A DNA stretch of 64,000 bases from an uncultured Roseateles sp. (GCA_946886855.1 CAMPJJ010000004.1:1-64000), one strand, 5' to 3'. Numbered from the stretch's first letter, positions 44,856 to 53,908 are shown. Program-made: numbers and translations. Notes: generated by a model from the sequence alone, not told the origin.

Positions 44856-46871
44856 TCAACGCCCTTTCGGCGCGCGCGGCGTCTCGTCGTCCTCGACGAG
44901 CGACAGATCCAGATCCACCGACTGCGTGAGCGGCGTCCGCGACGGCGACGGCGACTGCCAGACCATGGTCGCCATCTGATCCGTCGGTGCGGTCGCATCC
45001 AGCGGCAGCACGACGTCGATCGAGTTGCCGTCGATCTCATGCTCGGCGCGGTCGCGCGCCACCGCGTACAGCAGCAGCAGGTCGCGGTAGGCCGGCAGTC
45101 CGAGGTCCCCGCTGTATTCCTGGTGGTTGGACAGCAGGTCCTGCAGCAGGCTCATGCTGCCCTCGGGATCGGACCAGGCGGCCTCGAGCCGCGACATCAG
45201 TTCGTCGTGGGCCTCCAGCGCCTCGCCCTGGTTCAGGTCGTCGCTCCAGGATGGCGCGCGGGCGTGGAACTGCTCGGCGAAGCGCGCGCCGACGCGGTCG
45301 AAAGCCTCCCGGTCGCCGCGGCGCTGGTAGAGCTCCATCAGTTTCAGGAACGGCAGGCCGCCGGCCGCGTCGCGATGGTTCAGGCGCGAGGACAGCAGCT
45401 CGATCGCCGCATCGTCCTGGCCCAGCACCATGAAGAAGTCGACCTGCTGCTCGAGGTCGATGAGTTCCTCGACGGTCACGGTCACCGCGCCGCCGCCCAG
45501 GTCGGCCGTCAGCGGCGCCGGCAGCGTGTCGCCGCGATCGAAGCGCAGGCTCAGCGGTTCCATCGCATCGAGCGCCGCCAGGGCGTCCAGCGCGTCGTCG
45601 GCGGCGGTCGTCGGCGCCCGGGCCGGCGGGCGCGGCGGCGCGGGCGGCGCGGGCGGCGTGGACGTCATCAAGGGCGCGGGACGCGTCGGCTCCTCGTGGA
45701 GGCTCAACGGCATCGGGATCGTCGACGGCGCCATCGACGCCACCGGGCCGTCGCTCGACAGGTGCGACATCAGCGGCGCCGGCGAGCTGTGCGGATCGGT
45801 GGGCGTGAACGGCGACGGACCCGTGGCCACGGGCGGCAGCACCGTCTCGGCTTCCTGCGCGTCGTGGCGGGAATCGCCCAGCCAGTGCTGGCCGGCCTCG
45901 CGCTTGTGCACGCGGTTGCTGCGCCACAGCAGCAGGCTGCTCGCCGCCAGCGCCAGGCTGAGCAGGCTCAGGCCCAGCACCCAGATCGACGACGCGTTGC
46001 CGCCGCTGGCGGCCTGTTCACGCGCCGCCTGCAGTTCCTCGCGCAGGGTGGCCATCGCCGCCAGCGAGCGCTTCTGCTCGGCCTGCATGTCGGCGAGCTG
46101 CTTCTGCATCGCCAGCATCTGCTGGCGCGCGTCCTCGGCAGCGCTCGCGGCATTGGCGGCGGCTTCGGCCGCCAGCAGCGCCGGCGCGGGCGACTGCAGC
46201 GCCTCCACGGGCTCCAGCGACAGGCGCGGGGTCGCCGGGCGCGCGGCGCGAGCCTCGCGCGTCGGCGCCTGGCGCGTCGAGCTCTGGCGCGGCTCCCGCG
46301 ACGGCGCTGAACGTGCGGAAGGTGCGGAAGGTGCGGCGGCGCGCGGCGTCGAGGCGCGTGCAGACGCCGGTTCGGACGGTCGCGCCGGCTGGCTCTCCTG
46401 AAGGGCCTGCAACGCGGGCGACACGGTCGCCGCGGCCGGCGGACCGGGATCGACCAGCGGCTCGCCGTTCAGACCGGGCGGGTCGATGAACGCGGTGTAC
46501 TGGCGCGTCAGCCGCGCCGGGCAGCCCACGCTGAGCTGCACCGAGACGATGGGCTCGTCGATGCGCTGCATGCTGCGCAGCCGCACGCCGGTGACGCGCG
46601 AGCCGTCGCCCTCGACCTGCCAGTGCAGGCCCGAGCTGGCCAGCGGATTCTCACCGGCGCTGACCTCCGCGCGCACGCATTCGGGCGTCACGGTCTCGCC
46701 CGGGTTGAGCTGGACGGGGAACAACAGGTTCAGCGGCTGGCCCAATGACGATGCCGCCTGGGGGCGGCCGACACCGAGACTCCAGGCCGGCGCCGACATC
46801 ATGAGGAGGGCAAGCACGAGAACGCTGTGCGGCGGCAGTGCGCCGCGCGGGTCGTGATGATCTCGATCCAT
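44856..46871 (-). CDS. FimV-like inner-membrane protein
   Basis: About 671 residues. A signal peptide (hydrophobic run ending P-A-W-S-L-G) leads into the FimV N-terminal domain (about 25-135: L-G-Q-P-L-N-L-L-F-P-V and the paired Cys of V-S-V-Q-L-S-V-G-C-P). A Pro/Ala-rich linker, a coiled coil (about 250-305, M-Q-K-Q-L-A-D-M-Q-A-E-Q-K) and one transmembrane helix (about 312-332) follow. The cytoplasmic part is acidic and Pro-rich, then TPR-like (about 490-600, D-L-E-Q-Q-V-D-F-F-M-V-L-G-Q-D-D-A-A-I-E-L-L). FimV proteins organise polar localisation of type IV pili and signalling. No peptidoglycan-binding LysM motif is evident, which is unusual for the family. The ATG at 46871 is chosen because it directly precedes the signal peptide. 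Confidence 0.85.
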   Translation of the reverse strand: MDRDHHDPRGALPPHSVLVLALLMMSAPAWSLGVGRPQAASSLGQPLNLLFPVQLNPGETVTPECVRAEVSAGENPLASSGLHWQVEGDGSRVTGVRLRSMQRIDEPIVSVQLSVGCPARLTRQYTAFIDPPGLNGEPLVDPGPPAAATVSPALQALQESQPARPSEPASARASTPRAAAPSAPSARSAPSREPRQSSTRQAPTREARAARPATPRLSLEPVEALQSPAPALLAAEAAANAASAAEDARQQMLAMQKQLADMQAEQKRSLAAMATLREELQAAREQAASGGNASSIWVLGLSLLSLALAASSLLLWRSNRVHKREAGQHWLGDSRHDAQEAETVLPPVATGPSPFTPTDPHSSPAPLMSHLSSDGPVASMAPSTIPMPLSLHEEPTRPAPLMTSTPPAPPAPPRPPARAPTTAADDALDALAALDAMEPLSLRFDRGDTLPAPLTADLGGGAVTVTVEELIDLEQQVDFFMVLGQDDAAIELLSSRLNHRDAAGGLPFLKLMELYQRRGDREAFDRVGARFAEQFHARAPSWSDDLNQGEALEAHDELMSRLEAAWSDPEGSMSLLQDLLSNHQEYSGDLGLPAYRDLLLLYAVARDRAEHEIDGNSIDVVLPLDATAPTDQMATMVWQSPSPSRTPLTQSVDLDLSLVEDDETPRAPKGR

Positions 46872-47119
46872 TCCCGCTGTTGTTGCTGTTGGTGTGCGTT
46901 TCACTCTAGCACGGCACTTACAGGGACAAACCCGGAAAAGCGCCCTGGCTTCCCCCTGGATGCCCATCGCCCACGCATCATGCGCGCATAGTCGCGGCGT
47001 CTGCGGGCACGCCTCGGGTCCCTCACAATAGACCGGAAACAGGTCGGAACAAGCCGCGACGCCGGCGGTCCATCCCCACATTTCAGGAGACGGCTGGCTT
47101 GTCACGCCAGCGACAAAGC

Positions 47120-47824
47120 ATGAACAGCTCGGTTCTTACAATTTCGGAACGCAACAACATCGAGACGGGGCCGTGGTTTTCCAAGCTGTCACTGCCGCTG
47201 CGCAGCGACATTCTGGCGCGCGCCACCGTGAGACGTCTCTCCGACGGGGCGCTGATGTCGGTGCGCGGGGAACCGGCCGAGGAATGGATCGGCGTGGCCA
47301 AGGGCGCGGTGCGGGTGAGCTCGGTGTCGCTTTCCGGCAAGCAGGTCACGCTGACCTATGTCGAACCGGGCATCTGGTTCGGCGACATCGCCCTCTTCGA
47401 CGGCCTGCCGCGCACGCACGACGCCAGCGCGCATGGCGAGACCACGCTGCTGGTGATCCGCAAGCCGGATTTCCGCGACCTGCTGCAGCGCCACACCGAG
47501 CTCTACGAGGCGCTGCTGCGTCTGAACTGCCGGCGGCTGCGGCTGATGTTCGACCAGGTCGAGGACCTCAACACCCGACCCCTGGCCTCGCGCCTGGCCA
47601 AGCAGATCCTGCTGCTGGCACGCAGCTACGGCGTGTCGCAGGGCGAGGAAGTCCGCATCGGCCTGCAGCTGGCGCAGGAAGATCTGGCGCAGCTGCTGGG
47701 CGCCTCGCGGCAGCGCGTGAACCAGGAGCTCAAGGGCTTCGAGCGCGAAGGCGCGGTGCGCGTGGAGCCGACCCGGCTGGTGGTGTTGAGCAAGGAAAAG
47801 CTGTTGGCCATCGCCAACCGCTGA
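47120..47824 (+). CDS. Crp/Fnr family transcriptional regulator
   Basis: 234 residues. The cNMP-binding-like beta barrel (about 15-125) has F-G-D-I-A-L-F-D-G-L-P-R-T-H-D-A, close to the cyclic-nucleotide cassette, but lacks a full R-S/T-A pattern, so cyclic-nucleotide binding is uncertain; no Fnr-type Cys cluster is present. The HTH lies at about 180-225 (Q-E-D-L-A-Q-L-L-G-A-S-R-Q-R-V-N-Q-E-L). The ATG at 47120 is chosen over a TTG 21 bases upstream. It is divergent from the FimV-like gene, with about 250 bases between. Confidence 0.9.
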   Translation: MNSSVLTISERNNIETGPWFSKLSLPLRSDILARATVRRLSDGALMSVRGEPAEEWIGVAKGAVRVSSVSLSGKQVTLTYVEPGIWFGDIALFDGLPRTHDASAHGETTLLVIRKPDFRDLLQRHTELYEALLRLNCRRLRLMFDQVEDLNTRPLASRLAKQILLLARSYGVSQGEEVRIGLQLAQEDLAQLLGASRQRVNQELKGFEREGAVRVEPTRLVVLSKEKLLAIANR

Positions 47825-47826
47825 GT

Positions 47827-47875
47827 GTTCCGGGAAGGTCGACCGCCTCGCAGCGGTCGGCGCCGTCTCCGGAAC
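47827..47875 (+). terminator. Hairpin after the Crp/Fnr gene
   Basis: A long imperfect hairpin (GTTCCGG/CCGGAAC outer arms at 47827-47833 and 47869-47875, GACCGC/GCGGTC inner arms) directly after the stop and before the phosphotransferase gene. No T run follows. Confidence 0.4.
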
Positions 47876-47912
47876 GCTCGGGTCACGAATCACGACAACT
47901 CCAGGAGACCTT

Positions 47913-48995
47913 GTGGACGACGCTTTCACCGGCACCCGCGCCCCTTCGCAATCGATGGATGCCGAGGCGCTCGCCGCCTGGCTGGCGCGCGAGATCGACG
48001 GCTTCGCCGGCCCGCTGACCATCGAGCAGTTCAAGGGCGGCCAGTCGAATCCCACCTACAAGCTGATCACGCCGGGCGCGACCTACGTGATGCGCGCCAA
48101 GCCGGCGCCGGTGGCCAAGCTGCTGCCGTCCGCGCACGCGATCGAACGTGAATTCACCGTGATGCGCGCGCTCGCCGGCACCGACGTGCCGGTGCCGCGC
48201 ATGCTGGCGCTGTGCGAGGACGAATCCGTCGTCGGCCGCGCCTTCTACGTCATGGAATTCATGCAGGGTCGGGTCTTGTGGGACCAGACCCTGCCCGGCG
48301 CCGCCAACGCGGAGCGCACGGCGATCTACGAGGAGATGAACCGCGTCATCGCCGCACTGCATCGCGTGGACTTCCGCGCGCTGGGGCTCGAAGGCTACGG
48401 CAAGCCGGGCAACTACTTCGAGCGCCAGATCGGCCGCTGGAGCAAGCAGTACCAGGCGACCATCACCGGCCCGAACGAGGCGATGGACCGCCTGATCGAG
48501 TGGCTGCCGGCGCACATCCCCGAGTCGGCGCGCGACGAGCGCGAGGTCGCCATCGTCCACGGCGACTACCGGCTGGACAACCTCGTCTTCCACCCGACCG
48601 AGCCGCGCGTGCTGGCGGTGCTCGACTGGGAGCTGTCGACGCTGGGCCACCCGCTGGCGGACTTCAGCTACCACTGCATGTCCTGGCACATCCGCAAGAG
48701 CGGCGCGGCGCGCGGCCTGGGCGGCGTGGACCTGGCGCCGCTGGGCATCCCGAGCGAACTCGACTACGTCCGCCGCTACTGCGAGCGCACCGGTCGCGGC
48801 GACGCGGCGACGGTGATGAAGGACTGGAACTTCTACCTCGCCTACAACCTGTTCCGCATCTGCGCGATCCTGCAGGGCATCGCCAAGCGTGTCGAGGACG
48901 GCACCGCGTCCAGCCAGCAGGCCCGCGAGGCCGGCGCCGGCGCGAAGCCGATGGCGGAGCTGGGCTGGCAGTTCGCGCAGAAGCTCTCAGGCTGA
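47913..48995 (+). CDS. Aminoglycoside-phosphotransferase-like kinase (ACAD10 type)
   Basis: 360 residues with the APH/choline-kinase fold. The P-loop-like segment is [12 protein letters not shown], the catalytic loop is [13 protein letters not shown], and the metal-binding Asp is in [16 protein letters not shown]. This is the type fused to or linked with acyl-CoA dehydrogenases (ACAD10/11), which phosphorylates 4-hydroxyacyl-CoAs in fatty-acid degradation; antibiotic resistance is unlikely. No dehydrogenase gene lies next to it. The GTG at 47913 has CAGGAGA upstream at a good distance; the first ATG is 14 codons later. The 3' end overlaps the convergent LysR gene by nine bases. Confidence 0.88.
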   Translation: MDDAFTGTRAPSQSMDAEALAAWLAREIDGFAGPLTIEQFKGGQSNPTYKLITPGATYVMRAKPAPVAKLLPSAHAIEREFTVMRALAGTDVPVPRMLALCEDESVVGRAFYVMEFMQGRVLWDQTLPGAANAERTAIYEEMNRVIAALHRVDFRALGLEGYGKPGNYFERQIGRWSKQYQATITGPNEAMDRLIEWLPAHIPESARDEREVAIVHGDYRLDNLVFHPTEPRVLAVLDWELSTLGHPLADFSYHCMSWHIRKSGAARGLGGVDLAPLGIPSELDYVRRYCERTGRGDAATVMKDWNFYLAYNLFRICAILQGIAKRVEDGTASSQQAREAGAGAKPMAELGWQFAQKLSG

Positions 48996-49940
48996 CGCCG
49001 GCCACGCCGCGATCACGGCGTCCCAGGGAGAAGGCGTGGGGAACAGCTCATCGAGGAAGCCGACGAAGGCCTTCACGGCAGGATTCGCGCGCCGGCTCTC
49101 CGGCCAGACCGCGGTGATCGTCGAACGATCCACGGCGAATTCGCTCAAGACCGGCACCAGCAGGCCCCGCTCCACGTAGGGCGCGGCGATCCACGACGCC
49201 GCCATGCCGACGCCTCCCCCGGCGGCCAGCACCTCCACGACCGCATCGCTGACATCCACGACGATCGCGGCGTGAGGGGTGAATTCGACGAGGCGCTGCC
49301 CGACCTTGAACTGCCACTGCAGCGTCTGCCCCGAGGTCTGGTAGCGGAAGTTCACGCAGTCGTGCGTGCCCAGGTCCTCAGGCCGACGGGGCGTGCCTCG
49401 CGCGGCCAGGTAGGCCGGCGATGCGAAGGCGCTCAGGCGCACCGGCGACAGGCCGCGCGAGATCAAGCTGGAGTCCGGCTGGTTGCCGATGCGCACGGCG
49501 ACGTCGATGCCCTCCTCCACGAGATTGACGTAGCGATCGCTGAGACGCAGGTCGATGTGGACCTTCGGGTGGCGTCGACGGAACTCCGGGAGCGCCGGCG
49601 CCAGCAGGCGCGTGCCGATCGGCAGCGGCGCGGCGATCTTCAAGGTGCCTGCGGGCTCCGCCTTCGCGGCGACGGCCGACTGGACCACGTCGTCCGCCGC
49701 GCGCAGCAGCTCGAGCGCGCGCTGATGCAGGTCCCGCCCTTCCGGCGTCAGTACCAGGGACCGCGTGGTCCGCGTGAACAGACGCAGGCCGAGTTGCTGC
49801 TCCAGCCGCTGGATCGTCTTGCTCACTGCGGACGGCGAGACCGAGAGCGACTGCGCCGCCGCGGTGAAGCTGCCATGCGATGCGGCGCGCGCGAACGCGA
49901 CGATGCCGGTCAGGCGCTCCAGGCTGATTTGTTCCGTCAT
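48987..49940 (-). CDS. LysR family transcriptional regulator
   Basis: 317 residues. The HTH at about 18-60 reads [24 protein letters not shown], the first helix-turn-helix typical of the family, and the effector domain spans about 90-300. It resembles the DhcR/YafC-like LysR proteins that govern neighbouring oxidoreductase genes. The ATG at 49940 is chosen because the frame upstream is not conserved. It is divergent from the quinone oxidoreductase with 114 bases between starts, including an inverted repeat right at its own start, so it is the likely regulator of that gene. Confidence 0.92.
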   Translation of the reverse strand: MTEQISLERLTGIVAFARAASHGSFTAAAQSLSVSPSAVSKTIQRLEQQLGLRLFTRTTRSLVLTPEGRDLHQRALELLRAADDVVQSAVAAKAEPAGTLKIAAPLPIGTRLLAPALPEFRRRHPKVHIDLRLSDRYVNLVEEGIDVAVRIGNQPDSSLISRGLSPVRLSAFASPAYLAARGTPRRPEDLGTHDCVNFRYQTSGQTLQWQFKVGQRLVEFTPHAAIVVDVSDAVVEVLAAGGGVGMAASWIAAPYVERGLLVPVLSEFAVDRSTITAVWPESRRANPAVKAFVGFLDELFPTPSPWDAVIAAWPASA

Positions 49941-49942
49941 GG

Positions 49943-49955
49943 CACTTAACAAGTG
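49943..49955. promoter_or_regulatory. Dyad between LysR and quinone oxidoreductase genes
   Basis: Perfect inverted repeat CACTT-AAC-AAGTG immediately upstream of the LysR ATG. It is a plausible operator element in the shared divergent promoter, but it is close to the start codon and short. Confidence 0.4.
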
Positions 49956-50054
49956 ATCGATGGAAGGATTATCAAACCGACGGCGACTATCCACACTGCG
50001 ACTTCAGGACACCCCTGCGGTGTCGTCCCTCCCCATTTCGAGAAGGAAGCAGTG

Positions 50055-51068
50055 ATGACTCAAGACACGATGAAGGCCGTTCGGATCCACGAGTTCGGCG
50101 GTCCGGAAGTTCTTCGATACGAGGACGCGCCGATCCCGACCTTGAAGCCCGGCGAGGTGCTGGTCCGCGTCCACGCGGTGGCTGTCAATCCGCCCGACTG
50201 GTATCTGCGCGACGGCTACCGGAGCCTGCCCGCCGACTGGCGGCCGCAGGTCGGCCTGCCGGTCATTCCTGGCTCGGATGTATCGGGCGTCGTGGCGGCC
50301 GTGGCGGCGGACGTCACGGCGCTGACCGTCGGCGACGAGGTGTTCGGCATGGTGAAGTTCCCCAGCTTCGGCGAAAGCGCCGCCTATGCCGAATACGTGG
50401 CCGCGCCGGTGACCGATCTGGCGCGCAAACCGGTCGGCGTCGATCACTCGCGCGCGGCCGGGGCGGCCATGGCGGGACTGACCGCATGGCAGTTCCTGAT
50501 CGAACTCGGCCACGACGCGCCCAACCCCTTCCAACCCGAACGACATCGTCCCGTGCCGCTCTCCGGCCGGACGGTGTTGATCAACGGCGCGGGCGGGGGC
50601 GTGGGGCACCTCGCCGTCCAGTTGGCGAAATGGCAAGGCGCGGAAGTGATCGCCGTCGCATCGGCCAAGCATGAGCCGTTCGTGCGCGGGCTTGGCGCCG
50701 ACCACTTCATCGATTACACGGCCACGCCGCCGGAAGACATCGCGCGAGACCTCGACCTGGTCCTGGACACCCTCGGCGGGCCGACGACGGCGCGGTTCCT
50801 GCGCACGATCAAGCGCGGCGGCGCCCTCTTCCCGGTCTATCCGCTGGGTTTCGACGGAGCCGATGAAGCGGCGCGGCGCGGCGTCGCCGTGTCGTCGACG
50901 CAGGTGAGATCGAACGGCACGCAACTCGAAGCCTTGGGGCGGCTGCTCGCGGAGGATCGACTGCGCGTCGCGATCGACAGCACGTTCGCGCTGGCGGATG
51001 CGCGCCAGGCTCACGAACGGGCGGCCCGCGGCGGCATCCAGGGCAAGATCATCCTCAGCGTGGCGTGA
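50055..51068 (+). CDS. NADP-dependent zinc-free quinone oxidoreductase / alcohol dehydrogenase-like
   Basis: 337-residue member of the medium-chain reductase superfamily, quinone oxidoreductase type. The N-terminal GroES-like domain opens M-K-A-V-R-I-H-E-F-G-G-P-E-V-L and has G-x-D-x-x-G in P-G-S-D-V-S-G-V-V near residue 70. The nucleotide site is I-N-G-A-G-G-G-V-G-H-L-A-V-Q-L-A-K. There are no structural or catalytic zinc Cys residues. The ATG has GAAGGAAGC upstream. It is divergent from the LysR regulator. The substrate is unknown. Confidence 0.9.
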   Translation: MTQDTMKAVRIHEFGGPEVLRYEDAPIPTLKPGEVLVRVHAVAVNPPDWYLRDGYRSLPADWRPQVGLPVIPGSDVSGVVAAVAADVTALTVGDEVFGMVKFPSFGESAAYAEYVAAPVTDLARKPVGVDHSRAAGAAMAGLTAWQFLIELGHDAPNPFQPERHRPVPLSGRTVLINGAGGGVGHLAVQLAKWQGAEVIAVASAKHEPFVRGLGADHFIDYTATPPEDIARDLDLVLDTLGGPTTARFLRTIKRGGALFPVYPLGFDGADEAARRGVAVSSTQVRSNGTQLEALGRLLAEDRLRVAIDSTFALADARQAHERAARGGIQGKIILSVA

Positions 51069-51144
51069 GATCGAACGCCCCTCACGGATGTCCGAGCGAA
51101 TTCCTGAGCGCATGGATTTTCCAGGCTAGAATGCAAGGCTCAGT

Positions 51145-51221
51145 CGGGGCGTAGCGCAGCCTGGTAGCGCATCTGCTTTGGGAGCAGAGGGTCGCGAGTT
51201 CGAATCCCGCCGCCCCGACCA
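51145..51221 (+). tRNA. tRNA-Pro (anticodon TGG)
   Basis: 77-nt tRNA including genomic CCA. The acceptor stem CGGGGCG pairs with CGCCCCG. The D arm, anticodon loop TTTGGGA (51177-51183, anticodon TGG at 51179-51181) and T loop TTCGAAT are complete. It reads CCA and, through wobble, other Pro codons. Confidence 0.97.
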
Positions 51222-51230
51222 ACCAACACG

Positions 51231-51270
51231 AAAGCCGCAAGGAGTCCTGCTCCTTGCGGCTTTTCCTTTT
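51231..51270 (+). terminator. Terminator of tRNA-Pro
   Basis: 14-bp stem (AAAGCCGCAAGGAG at 51231-51244 with its complement at 51250-51263), 5-base loop, then T-rich TTCCTTTT. It lies ten bases after the tRNA. Confidence 0.92.
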
Positions 51271-51273
51271 GGT

Positions 51274-51293
51274 CTGTCACTGAACCGTGTTGG
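51274..51293 (+). repeat. Left terminal inverted repeat of the IS1595-like element
   Basis: 20-bp end matching 52915-52934 in inverted orientation, one mismatch (G versus A at the ninth base). Confidence 0.85.
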
Positions 51294-51331
51294 CAGCATG
51301 TCGGCCAACGTGTTGACGGGGTGGGCTGGCG

Positions 51332-52290
51332 ATGAGGAAGAGGGAGTTCGAGCGGCTGGTTGAAGCACTCGGCGGGCTGACTCCTGCCCAGTTGCGCCAG
51401 GTGTCGCTGCGAGTCGGTGAATTGAACGACCGTCGTGAGGTCCAGGACCTGACGGACAAACGTCGATGCGATGGGCGCCTGTCCGCACTGCGGGAACGCG
51501 GAATTCGCGCGCTGGGATCGCACAGCCACAGGGGACCAGCGGTACCGATGCGTCGGCTGCCGCAAGACGTTCACCAGCTTGACCGGCACGCCGTTCGGCC
51601 GCGTGCACGACAAGGCAAAGCTGCTGGAAAACGCCGCCTGCATGAAGGACCTGCTCAGCGTGCGCTAGGCTGCTGACCGGATGGGCCTCCACCGGAATAC
51701 CGCTTTCCGCTATCGGCACCTCATGATGCCGTTGTTGGACAAGCACCAACCAGGCGAGTTGCAGGGTGTCGCTGAGGCTGACGAGGCGTTCTTCAGACAC
51801 TCCCACAAGGGCAGAAGCGAGGCATGCCGCGCCCGGCGCAGAAGCGAGGCACACCGGCTAGCAAACGGGGCACCTCGCGAGAGCAAGTCGCGGTGCTGAC
51901 AGCAATAGCTCGGGGCTCGCGGAACAGCTTCATTGCGGTGCTGCCCTCGGTCCCGAGCGCCGCGACGGCGGGCGCCGCCGCAGGCCCCGTCTTGAAGCCC
52001 GATACGGTCCTCGTGTCCGACTCCGCCAGCGCATGTAAGACAGCCACCAAAGCACTCGGTATGGTAGTTCGGCAAATCCCGCGCGGCACGCACAGGCTTG
52101 GGCCGTACCACATCCAGAACGTCAACGCTCCGCACTGTCGCATCAAGGAGGGCCTGAGGCCCTTCCGAGGCGTCGCCACGAAAAACCTGCCGGTCTACTT
52201 GGGTTGGTTCCGCTTCTTCGACCGAACAGCAGGCGCTGCGAAGCCACAACAGCTCGTGCCTGACGCGATTGGCGTGCCGACGAACAGCGA
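51332..52290 (+). pseudogene. IS1595-family transposase, broken by two frameshifts and one stop
   Basis: Three consecutive reading-frame segments restore one transposase. The first (from 51332) carries the N-terminal helices E-F-E-R-L-V-E-A-L-G-G-L. After a frameshift near 51475 the zinc-ribbon follows (C-P-H-C-G-N ... Y-R-C-V-G-C-R-K-T-F). A TAG at 51666 interrupts the frame before G-L-H-R-N-T-A-F-R-Y-R-H and the first catalytic Asp in A-E-A-D-E-A-F-F. A second frameshift near 51810-51823 leads to P-R-P-A-Q-K-R-G-T-P-A and the second Asp segment L-V-S-D-S-A-S-A, ending with N-V-N-A-P-H-C-R-I-K-E-G-L-R and F-R-G-V-A-T-K-N-L-P-V-Y-L-G-W-F-R, the family's C-terminal signature. No active product is expected without recoding. 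Confidence 0.9.
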
Positions 52291-52308
52291 CTACGGCGAG
52301 ACGCTGGC

Positions 52309-52839
52309 TCAGCGCGAGAAGAACCACTCCATGAACTCTTCGGCAACCTCTGGCGTCATCTCAAGGACGGCCTCGGCGACATTCCCGAACCCCTTGGCAG
52401 CGGCAACGGCGGAGAGCGCGCAGACCAGAAAGCCCTCATCCCATTCACGCTCGGCCGCCTGGGCCACAAGCGATGGCAAAGCGGCCAAAGCAGCGAAGTA
52501 GTCGGCTCGCAGGTCGTCGGGTATCGCGACGTCCTTCTGTTGCCTCCACGCCTCAACGACGGCCGGGAACTGGAAGTAGGTGAAATCTGCCGTCGAAGGC
52601 GAAGTCGCCAGCGCCTTCACCACGTGCGGCACTGCGGCGAAGGACGCCGAGTAGACGTCGTTCTGGTGGGCCAGTGCGCTCCAAAGCGAGAACCAAGGTT
52701 CTTGGTTGTCGGCCGACGAAGGCAGTGACACGAACTGGCGAAGCAAATCTGGGATGTCCAAAGCTCGCCCGTAGGCATGCTCCAACTCGCCCCACCGAGG
52801 GCTATCGAGGGCCAGGCACGAGACATCGAAGGTGGTCAT
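52309..52839 (-). CDS. Passenger gene in IS1595-like element, helical-repeat protein of unknown role
   Basis: 176 residues, intact, convergent with the transposase and inside the terminal repeats. The sequence L-D-S-P-R-W-G-E-L-E-H-A-Y-G followed by W-F-S-L-W-S-A-L-A-H-Q-N-D-V-Y-S-A-S-F-A-A-V-P-H-V-V recalls HEAT-like helical proteins that are usually annotated as hypothetical and in part as immunity proteins of polymorphic toxins; that link is from memory and weak. The C-terminus is acidic and Ala-rich. There is no signal peptide. The ATG at 52839 has no strong Shine-Dalgarno. The reading frame is open while the transposase has decayed, which suggests selection or recent acquisition. Confidence 0.7.
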   Translation of the reverse strand: MTTFDVSCLALDSPRWGELEHAYGRALDIPDLLRQFVSLPSSADNQEPWFSLWSALAHQNDVYSASFAAVPHVVKALATSPSTADFTYFQFPAVVEAWRQQKDVAIPDDLRADYFAALAALPSLVAQAAEREWDEGFLVCALSAVAAAKGFGNVAEAVLEMTPEVAEEFMEWFFSR

Positions 52840-52914
52840 AGGGCAAGGGCAGGGTTTGACAAGCTAAGTGTCCCAGAGGCGTTCGCCTCGATGCCGCCAG
52901 TTGACGACTGGTCA

Positions 52915-52934
52915 CCAACACGGTTTAGTGACAG
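52915..52934 (-). repeat. Right terminal inverted repeat of the IS1595-like element
   Basis: 20-bp end, reverse complement of 51274-51293 with one mismatch. It is 36 bases before the stop codon of the adjacent LysR gene. Confidence 0.85.
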
Positions 52935-52970
52935 AGGGCGCGCGTCCCGGGCGACGAAGCGTCTCGCGCC

Positions 52971-53900
52971 CTACTTCGACACCGCGCGCTTAGGACTCAC
53001 CAGCTTAGGACTCACCAGCTTCGGCGCCATCGCGCCGACGGTCTTGCGCAGGTGCGCCACCACATGCTGCGCGCGCGCCGACAGCGGCCATTCGGCGCGG
53101 TGGATCAACCAGAGCGTGTCCACCACCGGCGAGCCGCAATCGAGCACGCGGATCTCCTCCTGACGAGGGAAAGCGCGGCGCGCATGCCGCGTCAGGACCG
53201 TGAAGCCAAGCCCCCGCGCCACCGGCTCCAGCAGCAGGCCGATCTGGTTGCTGAAACCGCGCACCGGCAGGTCGCGCACGCCCGGCGAGCCGGGGAAGTG
53301 CCGGCTCAGCAGCCGGTTGGCCATCGCCTGTCCGTCGGGGTGATCGATGAAGCCGATGCGGCGCAGATCGTCCCACTCGGCGCACTTCTCCGCCGCGGGC
53401 AGCACGAGCTCCAGCGGCTCCTCCAGGAAGGCGCAGCTCGCCAGCCGCGCATCGTCCGGCCGCAGCGTCACCAGCCCCAGTTCATAGCGGTTGTCGAGCA
53501 CCGCCTGCAACACGTCGGGATCGGGCGCGAAGCGGTGCCGCACCACCAGCCCGGGACGCTGCGCCTGCAGGTCCAGCAGGTGCGGATACACGAACAGCCC
53601 GATACCGCCCGGCGTGATCATGCCGACCTCGCCCTGGCAGGCATCTTCGTCGGCAAGCCGGCCGCGCAGGCGCTGGTCGGCCTCGTCGAGTTCGCGCCAG
53701 TAGTCCAGCGTCGCCAGACCGGCCGGCGTCAGTTCGATGGCCCTCGGGCGACGGATCAGCAGCGGTCCCAGCGAGGCTTCCAGATGCCGCACATGCTGGC
53801 TGACCGCCGCCTGCGTCAGGTCCAAGGCCTCGGCGGCGCGCGTGAAGCTGCCCAGCCGCGCCAGGGTGGCGAAGCTCCTCAGCCATTGGGGATTCAACAT
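52971..53900 (-). CDS. LysR family transcriptional regulator
   Basis: 309 residues. The HTH (about 15-58) reads S-F-T-R-A-A-E-A-L-D-L-T-Q-A-A-V-S-Q-H-V-R-H-L-E. The effector domain follows with G-L-F-V-Y-P-H-L-L and G-L-V-T-L-R-P-D-D-A-R-L. The C-terminal end is P-K-L-V-S-P-K-L-V-S-P-K, a duplicated pentapeptide caused by a 15-bp tandem duplication at about 52989-53020. The ATG at 53900 is chosen over a TTG six bases upstream. It is divergent from the old yellow enzyme gene with a LysR-type dyad between, so it probably controls that gene. The nearby IS end raises the possibility that the 3' end was altered. Confidence 0.92.
   Translation of the reverse strand: MLNPQWLRSFATLARLGSFTRAAEALDLTQAAVSQHVRHLEASLGPLLIRRPRAIELTPAGLATLDYWRELDEADQRLRGRLADEDACQGEVGMITPGGIGLFVYPHLLDLQAQRPGLVVRHRFAPDPDVLQAVLDNRYELGLVTLRPDDARLASCAFLEEPLELVLPAAEKCAEWDDLRRIGFIDHPDGQAMANRLLSRHFPGSPGVRDLPVRGFSNQIGLLLEPVARGLGFTVLTRHARRAFPRQEEIRVLDCGSPVVDTLWLIHRAEWPLSARAQHVVAHLRKTVGAMAPKLVSPKLVSPKRAVSK
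52989..53020 (+). repeat. 15-bp tandem duplication at the LysR C-terminus
   Basis: Two copies of a 15-bp unit ending in CACCAGCTTAGGACT, coding for repeated Pro-Lys-Leu-Val-Ser on the minus strand, 55 bases from the right end of the IS element. Confidence 0.85.
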
Positions 53901-53908
53901 AAGCAAGT

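Larger units (their letters stand above)
51274..52934 (+). mobile_element. IS1595-family insertion element remnant with passenger gene
   Basis: 1661 bp bounded by inverted repeats. The left end (51274-51293) reads CTGTCACTGAACCGTGTTGG and the right end (52915-52934) is its reverse complement at 19 of 20 positions. Inside are a broken IS1595-type transposase and a separate gene on the opposite strand. Base composition is lower in GC than the flanks. No target duplication is visible in the eight bases either side, so one flank may have been altered or the insertion is old. The element sits 53 bases downstream of tRNA-Pro. Some IS1595-family members are known to carry passenger genes, which fits this arrangement. 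Confidence 0.85.

Noticed and set aside
47913..48995. Aminoglycoside resistance kinase
   Set aside because: Sequence features are of the ACAD10-like acyl-CoA-linked kinase type, not of resistance enzymes.
51222..52922. Short direct repeat ACCAACACG near the tRNA-Pro 3' end and at the IS right end, as att sites
   Set aside because: The right copy is part of the IS terminal repeat and no integrase gene is present; coincidence is simpler.
51266..52942. Target-site duplication flanking the IS1595-like element
   Set aside because: The eight bases on each side do not match.
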